DNA from: CBDTYW01 sp965364735
GTDB taxonomy: Bacteria; Actinomycetota; Nitriliruptoria; Nitriliruptorales; Nitriliruptoraceae
NCBI GenBank assembly: GCA_965364735.1
Contig: CBDTYW010000188.1
Location: 1 to 7,345, forward strand
Reading direction: 5' to 3'
DNA: 7,345 bases
Part shown: piece by piece, positions 1 through 5,319 of the stretch
Layout of the letters: every line of letters starts with the position of its first letter
Numbering within the stretch: position 1 is the first letter of the stretch
The notes under the pieces: generated by a model
What the model was told of the DNA's origin: nothing
Databases searched by the model: none
What the model saw: the letters and a program-made list of their open reading frames with translations, nothing else
Made by a program: the position numbers and the translations under genes

Positions 1-58
1 TCAACCCGACGTGCATGCGACGCCTCCGGCGGTGCCCGGCTCGAGCGGGACCTCATGA
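1..58 (+). CDS. possible 3' end of a convergent gene (18 codons visible)
   Basis: Reading the plus strand from base 2, 18 open codons (QPDVHATPPAVPGSSGTS) run from the window edge to a TGA at 56-58. The stop lies 14 bases before a strong hairpin at 73-108, and the minus-strand gene stops 12 bases beyond the other side of that hairpin. This is the geometry of two convergent genes sharing a terminator. The visible tail is too short to identify a family. An alternative is a minus-strand gene starting at the ATG complementary to 54-56, but its ribosome binding site is poor. Confidence 0.25.
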   Translation, partial: QPDVHATPPAVPGSSGTS

Positions 59-72
59 GTGTCCCGGACGGA

Positions 73-108
73 CGCGACCCCCGCGCGGCAGGGCCGGCGG
101 GGGTCGCG
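73..108. terminator. strong GC hairpin, probable (bidirectional) terminator
   Basis: Bases 73-84 and 97-108 are perfect inverted repeats (12-bp stem CGCGACCCCCGC) around a 12-base loop. The hairpin begins 12 bases after the stop of the DoxX-like gene in the minus direction. It is not followed by a T-run on either strand, so it would be a U-less, GC-only terminator of the kind common in high-GC actinobacteria. Its symmetry and placement suggest it could serve transcription arriving from both sides. Confidence 0.7.
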
Positions 109-120
109 AAGATCGGGATG

Positions 121-987
121 TCAGCTCTTGGCGAAGATCGACTTCGGCTCGGTCGTTCCGTTGGACGAGACGAGCGCGGAGACGCCGCGCCACAGGTCAG
201 CGACGTCCGGGGCGAGCCTCTCCTTGGCGAGCTCGACGAACGTCGAGCCGTGGTCGACTGCGTGCCTGGCCTCGAGCTTCGCGCGCTGCTTCGCGAGCTT
301 CGCCTGGGTGCGGGCATCGATGCCGACACCCATCGTGGCGGCCTTGGCCTCGGACTTCGCGAGCTTGGCCTGAGCCGCGACGAGCTGCGCACGGGTGTTG
401 GCGTCGCCCTTCATCGCGTTCTTGGCCTCGGCCTTGATGAGCTTGGCCTGCGCCTTCGCGAGCTTGCCCGCGGTCTTGACCTGGGCACCTGCGGCGCGCT
501 TCGCGAGCTCGGCGTCACGCTTGGTGCGCTCGACGGCGTTCGAGGCGCGGTCGACGGCGTTCGAGGCGCGCCACGCGAGGCCCGGCTCACCCTCGGTGTC
601 CATCGCGGCGATCGCGAGGCCACCGAGCATGGAGGCGTTCTTCAGGAAGTGGGCGCGCTGGTTCGCACGCTCCACCGGGTCCTCGACCTCCCAGAACCGG
701 TGGCCCGCAGCGGTCGTCGGGATGAGTGACCCGGCGAGCACCGCGGACGAGGCACGCGGGAGCCTGCCGATCGCGAGCAGGGAGCCGGCGGCGATCTGCA
801 CGACGGCGTTGGCCTGGACGAGCTGCTCGGTCGAGGCGTTGCGGACCGGCTCGACGTAGTCGCCGATCTCGTCGGTCACCGGCTTCGCGGCCGGGACCTT
901 CTTCTTCGCGTTCAGCAGCGCATCGACGCCGCCGGCGACGAACATCGAGGCGAGCAGCGGGCGGGCGAGGGAGCGGAGGGACAGCAT
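121..987 (-). CDS. DoxX-like membrane protein with long Ala/Lys-rich C-terminal tail
   Basis: 288 aa. Residues 1-135 resemble the DoxX family of small membrane proteins: a first hydrophobic segment near 10-25, two more at about 57-74 and 80-95, then GHRFWE (95-100) and FLKNASMLGGL (114-124), the usual DoxX pairing before a last hydrophobic segment. Family members are usually about 130-160 aa, so this is nearly double length. Residues 138-245 are a charged Ala/Lys/Glu/Arg-rich stretch predicted to be helical or coiled coil, with related blocks at 179-190, 205-216 and 227-240 (AQAKLxKxEAK-like) and a duplicated RASNAV block at 140-152. The start has an AGGA seven bases upstream. It follows the oxidase-like gene by 75 bp, so co-transcription is likely. 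Molecular function is unknown; DoxX-like proteins elsewhere are linked to redox or oxidative-stress membrane complexes. No cysteines are present. Family assignment is fairly secure, role is not. Confidence 0.85.
   Translation of the reverse strand: MLSLRSLARPLLASMFVAGGVDALLNAKKKVPAAKPVTDEIGDYVEPVRNASTEQLVQANAVVQIAAGSLLAIGRLPRASSAVLAGSLIPTTAAGHRFWEVEDPVERANQRAHFLKNASMLGGLAIAAMDTEGEPGLAWRASNAVDRASNAVERTKRDAELAKRAAGAQVKTAGKLAKAQAKLIKAEAKNAMKGDANTRAQLVAAQAKLAKSEAKAATMGVGIDARTQAKLAKQRAKLEARHAVDHGSTFVELAKERLAPDVADLWRGVSALVSSNGTTEPKSIFAKS
530..571 (-). repeat. 21-bp tandem duplication inside the DoxX-like gene
   Basis: A 20-base sequence (530-549) recurs exactly at 551-570, giving a 21-bp period that is in frame (7 codons). 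On the minus strand it encodes RASNAVD followed by RASNAVE, at the junction between the membrane domain and the Ala/Lys-rich tail. Exact nucleotide identity suggests a recent slippage or duplication event, in a tail that itself looks built from degenerate helical repeats. Confidence 0.8.
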
Positions 988-1062
988 CGTCGGGTCCTGA
1001 TGGGTCGATGTCAGAGGCTTGGGTCAGTGATGCCCGACGGGCGCTGCAGCCAACCACGCTGC

Positions 1063-3129
1063 TCAGCTGCGGCGACGCAGGACCGCGGCGCCCATGATGC
1101 CGAGCAGGGCCGCTGCAAGGCCGCCGCCGGTTGCGGGGAGCTGCTCGCCGAGGACCTCCGAAGCAGGCGCATCGGTGGCTGCAGGTTCCGGGGCGGACTC
1201 CGTCGCGGTGCCGTCGGCGACGACGTTCGAGGTCACGGAGACGAGGGCTGCCTCCGACGGGATCGGGCCGTCGTCGGTGTCCTTGTTGACGAAGATCATG
1301 TACGGGCCGGCGGGCAGCACGTTGCCGGTGTCGGGAACCCGGACAACGAGATCGTTGCCGTCGCGCGAGACGATGGTGAGCTCCACCGCGCGCTGGTCTC
1401 CGTCGATGATGTGGGTCTCGGCGGCGTGGCGCATCGCGACGACGTCACGGATCTGGTCGGCGGGGATGTCCAGCGTCAGCGTCGCCTGCTGGTTGAGGTC
1501 CACCGATGTCGGGGCGGACACGATGACGGGGCGGTCGCCGCGGTGCAGGTACGGCGGCTCGAAGATCTCGAAGCTCGGGTCACGTCCGTCGTTCGGGGCG
1601 TTGCCGGGGATCGTGAAGTGGGTCGTGTACCCCGTCGGGATCGGGTTGTGACCGCCGACGAGGACCGTCGCGTCGGGCAGCAGGACCGCGGAGTTGTGGT
1701 AGGTCCGCGGCTGCGACTGCGACGTCATCTGCGTCCACGTGTCGGTCGCCGGGTCGTAGAGCTCGGGGATCAGGCGGGGACGGCCGCCGCCCGGCGCGAC
1801 GACGTCATCGGTGTCGCCGCCTGAGGTCAGGAGAACCTCACCGGAGGGCAGCAGCGTGGAGTGGCCGTACCAGCGGGTGGCGTTGAGGTCGGCCGCAGCC
1901 CGGCTCGACACCGTCTCGGAGCCGTCCTCGGCGATGTCGACCGCGGTGATCCGGGTGAAGGGCAGGCCGACGAGGCCGCCGGGTGAGGTGCCGGCGACTC
2001 CGCCCGTGTTGAGCAGCTCGGCGTTCGCGTAGCGGCCGGTCTCGTCGGGGCGCAGGGTCAACATGACGGTCGAGCCGGAACCGCGGTAGCCGATGTCGAG
2101 CGTCCCGAGACCGGGGACCTCGTGCTCGGACCAGGTCCCGGTCTCCGGGTCGAAGGTGGCGGTGATGTTCCAGAGCGCCTCGTCGTAGGCGTAGCCCGCC
2201 GGGTTCCACGACTGGCCGGACGTCGCGAAGACGATGTTGCCGTTCGGGAGCAGACGCATCCGCGGGTAGAGCGGGAGGGAGCGGTCCGCCCCAGCGTCGA
2301 GGAGGCGCCAGGTGCCGGTCGCCGGGTCGTAGACCTCGGGCTCGGGGACGTTGCGCCCCGACGCCGTCGGGTTGTCGCTGTAGACCGGCTTGATGAGCTT
2401 GGTGACGCCGGAGAACGCATAGACCTCGCCAGATCCGGTGGTGACGAGGGTCGGGTACCAGCGCCCGATGTTCAGGTCGCCGGTCTGGGTCCAGCCGTTG
2501 GTCGCGCCGTCATAGATGCGGGTCTGGACGAGGCCCTCGAGCTCGACCGCGCCGAACTCGTTGTAGTAGTCGGTGCCGGAGGCGGTCAGGAGACGGCCGT
2601 CTGCGAGGAACACCTGGTCCGAGCCGAACAGCGCGCCGTTGGCGTTGCGCTCGCCACCGTTGTCGATCAACGACCCGTCGATCAGGGCCTTCTCCGGACG
2701 GGGCTGCGCGCCCCCGTCGGAGTCGGTCGGGATCGTCCAGACGGGGGCGGCTCCGCTGAGGTCGAGGTGGCGGGTCTGGTCGTTCTCGGCGACACGGCCG
2801 AACTCGGCGACCGTGGACAGCGCGATGTTCTCGGTGGCCTCGAGCGCGGACCAGTAGACGACGTTGCCGTCGGGCAGCACGGCGATGGAGCCGGCGGCCG
2901 GCTTGCAGACCTGGCTGCCGTCCTCACGCTCGATGCACTTCTCGTCCGTGGTGGTCTCGCCGATGCGGGGCTCGACGAAGGGGGCCTGGAACCGGCCGAC
3001 CTGTGACGCGTCCTCCGAGCTCTGGGCTCCCGCAGGCAGCGCCATCCCGGCGATCGCGAGCGCGAGCGCCGTGACGGCGGGGACCGCGTGACGCGTCCGT
3101 GATGAACGTCGACGTGGTGCGCTGCGCAT
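1063..3129 (-). CDS. secreted, wall-anchored galactose oxidase/glyoxal oxidase-like kelch protein (cofactor Cys apparently missing)
   Basis: 688 aa from the ATG at 3127-3129, chosen because GGGAGGGG sits six bases upstream; an upstream in-frame ATG at 3202-3204 would read through a palindromic site and put 25 residues before the signal peptide. Signal peptide 1-35 (basic start, hydrophobic core, AGA cleavage). Cys65/Cys75 could form a disulfide. Residues ~80-520 are kelch-like blades (xxYDPATxTW, LPDGxVLxxGG patterns); ~530-650 match the galactose-oxidase C-terminal (DUF1929) domain, starting at FEIFEPPYL. By eye alignment, copper ligands of the radical copper oxidase family are kept: Tyr225 (GRWYPT), Tyr477-His478 (RTYHNS), His573 (THIIDGDQR). 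The position expected to hold the cross-linking Cys is Gly169 (ALFGSDQVFLADG). The C-terminus is LPATG (664-668), a hydrophobic span and RRRS: a sortase signal; no sortase is visible here. Expected chemistry would be oxidation of alcohols or aldehydes to give H2O2, but without the Cys activity is doubtful. Substrate unknown. Confidence 0.9.
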   Translation of the reverse strand: MRSAPRRRSSRTRHAVPAVTALALAIAGMALPAGAQSSEDASQVGRFQAPFVEPRIGETTTDEKCIEREDGSQVCKPAAGSIAVLPDGNVVYWSALEATENIALSTVAEFGRVAENDQTRHLDLSGAAPVWTIPTDSDGGAQPRPEKALIDGSLIDNGGERNANGALFGSDQVFLADGRLLTASGTDYYNEFGAVELEGLVQTRIYDGATNGWTQTGDLNIGRWYPTLVTTGSGEVYAFSGVTKLIKPVYSDNPTASGRNVPEPEVYDPATGTWRLLDAGADRSLPLYPRMRLLPNGNIVFATSGQSWNPAGYAYDEALWNITATFDPETGTWSEHEVPGLGTLDIGYRGSGSTVMLTLRPDETGRYANAELLNTGGVAGTSPGGLVGLPFTRITAVDIAEDGSETVSSRAAADLNATRWYGHSTLLPSGEVLLTSGGDTDDVVAPGGGRPRLIPELYDPATDTWTQMTSQSQPRTYHNSAVLLPDATVLVGGHNPIPTGYTTHFTIPGNAPNDGRDPSFEIFEPPYLHRGDRPVIVSAPTSVDLNQQATLTLDIPADQIRDVVAMRHAAETHIIDGDQRAVELTIVSRDGNDLVVRVPDTGNVLPAGPYMIFVNKDTDDGPIPSEAALVSVTSNVVADGTATESAPEPAATDAPASEVLGEQLPATGGGLAAALLGIMGAAVLRRRS

Positions 3130-3135
3130 GTGGGT

Positions 3136-3143
3136 CCCCTCCC
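3136..3143 (-). promoter_or_regulatory. ribosome binding site fixing the oxidase-like gene start
   Basis: On the minus strand GGGAGGGG lies six bases before the ATG at 3127-3129. It supports this start over the longer in-frame ATG at 3202-3204, because the protein then begins MRSAPRRRSS followed directly by a signal-peptide hydrophobic core. Confidence 0.75.
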
Positions 3144-3155
3144 GAGGAATCGATG

Positions 3156-3169
3156 TGACCGGCCGGTCA
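3156..3169. promoter_or_regulatory. 14-bp perfect palindrome TGACCGGCCGGTCA, candidate repressor operator
   Basis: A perfect 14-bp dyad sits 26 bases upstream of the oxidase-like start codon, inside the only intergenic region of over 100 bp between genes in this window. GACCG...CGGTC dyads of this type are common operators of TetR-family repressors in actinobacteria; that family is an inference and no regulator gene is in the window. Position just upstream of the ribosome binding site would suit repression of the oxidase-like and DoxX-like genes. No convincing -35/-10 pair could be picked by eye, and in such GC-rich DNA a palindrome of CG-rich core can arise by chance. Confidence 0.45.
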
Positions 3170-3283
3170 GTCGTTCGGAGCGGCCACACGGAGGGGTTGC
3201 CCATGGCACGTCGAGACCAACCTCGGCACGGTGCTCACCGCACGCTCACGCCCGCACTGCGCCCCGACCGCGCGGCTGGATGG

Positions 3284-4417
3284 TCAGACCGACGGGTCCT
3301 CGTCGAGGTCCGGCAACGCCGCAGCGCGCCGTCGACGACCGCCAGCGGCAGGCTGCTCGACGGTCACCGAGCCCGAGAGCAACGAACGCCCCGCGGCGAC
3401 GGCCAGCGCGAGCCCGGTCCCGAGGATCGCGGCGTACATCCCGCGCGCGACCGTGTCCGGCAGCCCCGTCGGCAGCTCAGGCTGGGTGAACACGCCTGCG
3501 TTGGTCATGCCGACGGCGATCAGCCCGATCCCGGCGAGCCCGGCGAGCGTGGTCGCCTGATCCGGGTCGGAACGACGCACGAACGCGACGACCGCGAGCA
3601 GCGCGGCCATGCCGGGCAGGATCAGCTGGATCGTCGCGAGCGGAGCTCCGGGCGGTGCCTCGATCGACAGCGCCGTCGCGACGCCGGCCGCGAACACCGC
3701 ACCAGCCAGCGCGACCAACGGGGCGACCGCGGCGCGCTGCATCGCGACGAGCGCCAGCAGGGCAACCATGACGACGAGGACGAGCGGGAGCGGCTCCAGG
3801 CCCGATGGGCCCCAGACCAGCTCACCAGCGACGGTGACCGGCTCGCCATCGACGAGCAGCTCCACCGCGAAGTCGAAGACCGGCTGGTCGGCGGGACCTG
3901 CGGGGTCGAGCTGCGGCGGCAGCGACGGGCTCATCCAGTGGATCCGGTGGTCGTGCCACGCGTACTCGCCACCGCTGCCGACGGTCTCCCACGCCGGGAC
4001 CGCACCGGGCTGGGCCTCCGCCGGCAGCCCGACGATGCCGTAACGGCCCTCGTTCTGGTACTTCGCGACGGAACGCGCGTTGATCTGGACGATGCCGTCG
4101 GCGAGGATCTGGAGGTACTGCTCCGGAGCGCGCCCGGCGGCCTCCGCCTCGCGCTGGTCATAGCCGAACACCGTGACGGTGTGGCCGGGATCGACGCTCA
4201 GCACGAGGTAGGAGTCACCGCCGAACACCTCGGCCGTGACGCCCGAGGGCGTGACGCCGGTCGCGTCGACGGTGATCGAGGTGACCGTGGCGCGGTACGA
4301 GGTCGGCCCGGCAGGGTCGGCTGAGGCGGCGGTCGCCGAGCCGAGCAGCGTCGCGAGCAGCGCCACGAGCACGACCAGCGCGCGGCGGGCAGCCGTGCGT
4401 GCGGGGGTGAGGATCAC
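3284..4417 (-). CDS. unrecognised membrane protein with HDHRIHWM ectodomain, copper-operon member
   Basis: 377 aa from a GTG at 4415-4417. That start overlaps the preceding gene's TGA by four bases (GTGA) and has GAGGGAG eight bases upstream; a longer ATG start at 4457-4459 would add 14 hydrophilic residues before the signal peptide. Residues 1-33 form a signal peptide (ASA cleavage). The ectodomain (34-207) is extracytoplasmic and contains HDHRIHWM at 155-162, with His155, His157, His160 and Met162 as a plausible metal site. Five hydrophobic spans follow (about 209-227, 230-252, 261-281, 287-309, 325-344), and a basic RRRR patch at 361-364 fits a cytoplasmic C-terminus. I cannot assign it to a named family. 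Its place as last gene of a translationally coupled run with two YcnI-like proteins and CopD argues for a role in extracytoplasmic copper binding or transfer; this is inference from context and the motif. Confidence 0.85.
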   Translation of the reverse strand: MILTPARTAARRALVVLVALLATLLGSATAASADPAGPTSYRATVTSITVDATGVTPSGVTAEVFGGDSYLVLSVDPGHTVTVFGYDQREAEAAGRAPEQYLQILADGIVQINARSVAKYQNEGRYGIVGLPAEAQPGAVPAWETVGSGGEYAWHDHRIHWMSPSLPPQLDPAGPADQPVFDFAVELLVDGEPVTVAGELVWGPSGLEPLPLVLVVMVALLALVAMQRAAVAPLVALAGAVFAAGVATALSIEAPPGAPLATIQLILPGMAALLAVVAFVRRSDPDQATTLAGLAGIGLIAVGMTNAGVFTQPELPTGLPDTVARGMYAAILGTGLALAVAAGRSLLSGSVTVEQPAAGGRRRRAAALPDLDEDPSV

Positions 4418-5319
4418 GAGGTGGTCTCCCTCGTCGCGGCGTCGGGGCGCCGACGCCATGCGGTCAGTCCGACGGCGCCCAGCATCGGGACGATCGCAGC
4501 CAGCGGGGCGACGGGCGACGGGCCGACGACAGCGGGCGCGAACCCGCCTGCCGGTGACGCGATCGCGACGGGTGCAGCAGGGACGTCAGCGGGCTCGGTG
4601 GCCCCGGAAGGGGGGCGGGGAGCCGCGGTGCTCGTGTCCGGCTCGGATGCGACGTCGGAGGGCGGTGCGCCCGGCTCGGTGGCTGCCGCGGTGGCGTCGT
4701 CCGCCGATTCCGTCTCGACGGGCGCCGGGGCCGGCGTCGGCGTCACGGTCTCCGCCGGAGTCGGCCTGGCCGGCTCGACCGGCGCCCCCGTCTCGGTCGG
4801 GACCGCCTCAGCAGGCTGGGACGCGCTGGACACGACCAGGACCGGCGCTGGGTAGCTGCCGCCGAGGTCGTCGTCCCAGAAGAGCGTCGTCGCGTCGTCG
4901 CACGTCTGGACGACCTCGAGCCGGCCGCTCGTGGTGCCCTCCTCGGCCGCGACGCGCAGCGGGAGGACGAGGGCGGCGTCCGTCCCGGGACCCGTCGCCT
5001 CCCAGACGATCGAGCCACCGCCGTCGTCGAGGACCCGCCAGCCCGGGACCGGCAGGGCCTCGATGCGGAGGTCGTCGGGGACGATGAGCTCCACGAGCAC
5101 CGTCGGCGTGGCGGGCTCGTCGACCCCCGGTTCGCCGTCGACGCCACAGCCATGATCGAGGACGAGGTCGACCTCCGTCGTGGTCGCGACGGCGATCCGT
5201 GCGGGGTAGACGTCCGCATGCGCGGACGCTGCGGAGGTCGACGCGAGCAGCGCCCCGCCCGCCACGGCCGTCCCGACGAGGAGACGGCAGGCGGACACGC
5301 GGCGCTGCCGGTGGGTCAT
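4414..5319 (-). CDS. YcnI-like (DUF1775) secreted copper-binding protein, second paralogue
   Basis: 301 aa. Signal peptide 1-33 ends ASA, so the mature protein would begin with His34 (HADVYPA). An N-terminal histidine that binds Cu(II) is the signature of YcnI proteins. The DUF1775 beta domain covers about 34-165, with HGC (Cys58) and QTC (Cys140) as a probable disulfide pair, PVPGW (90-94), VWEATG (105-110) and Trp148 at the place of the conserved late Trp. Residues 165-258 are a flexible Pro/Thr/Ala/Glu-rich linker, then a single membrane anchor (about 267-288) with RRR after it, so the domain faces outward. Its ATG overlaps the stop of the first YcnI-like gene (ATGA), and its own stop overlaps the next start. 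Likely role: binding or handing over copper outside the membrane. It is strongly diverged from its neighbour, and lacks that paralogue's Glu at the position ten residues before HGC. Confidence 0.88.
   Translation of the reverse strand: MTHRQRRVSACRLLVGTAVAGGALLASTSAASAHADVYPARIAVATTTEVDLVLDHGCGVDGEPGVDEPATPTVLVELIVPDDLRIEALPVPGWRVLDDGGGSIVWEATGPGTDAALVLPLRVAAEEGTTSGRLEVVQTCDDATTLFWDDDLGGSYPAPVLVVSSASQPAEAVPTETGAPVEPARPTPAETVTPTPAPAPVETESADDATAAATEPGAPPSDVASEPDTSTAAPRPPSGATEPADVPAAPVAIASPAGGFAPAVVGPSPVAPLAAIVPMLGAVGLTAWRRRPDAATRETTS
4426..4432 (-). promoter_or_regulatory. ribosome binding site supporting the GTG start of the HDHRIHWM protein
   Basis: On the minus strand GAGGGAG lies eight bases before the GTG at 4415-4417, within the last codons of the upstream YcnI-like gene. 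With the GTGA overlap it indicates translational coupling and favours the GTG over the ATG at 4457-4459. Confidence 0.65.

Noticed and set aside
1032..1062. Small hairpins (GCCC-GAC-GGGC at about 1032-1041 and GCAGC/GCTGC at 1046-1062) after the oxidase-like gene
   Set aside because: Stems are 4-5 bp without a T-run, and such pairs are frequent by chance at this GC content. They might attenuate read-through into the DoxX-like gene, but the sequence alone does not support a terminator call.
55..1824. Long plus-strand open frames opposite the DoxX-like and oxidase-like genes (for example 55-729 and 1000-1824)
   Set aside because: They are antisense to genes with clear family motifs, signal peptides and ribosome binding sites. 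Their translations are Arg/Gly/Asp-rich with no domain-like pattern, as expected from the non-coding frames of high-GC DNA.
3130..3204. Upstream in-frame ATG for the oxidase-like gene at 3202-3204
   Set aside because: It would place 25 hydrophilic residues before the signal peptide and put the 14-bp palindrome and a strong ribosome binding site inside the coding region. The ATG at 3127-3129 explains all of these better.
3212..3283. Possible terminator after the HDHRIHWM gene, such as CGGT-GCTC-ACCG near 3229-3240
   Set aside because: The stem is only 4 bp with no T-run, so I could not show that the copper operon ends before the oxidase-like gene.
2122..4324. Very long plus-strand open frames at 2122-3006 and 3128-4324
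   Set aside because: They run antisense across the oxidase-like and HDHRIHWM genes and through the intergenic gap. The translations are low-complexity Arg/Asp/Gly-rich and lack any recognisable motif; low stop density in GC-rich DNA explains their length.
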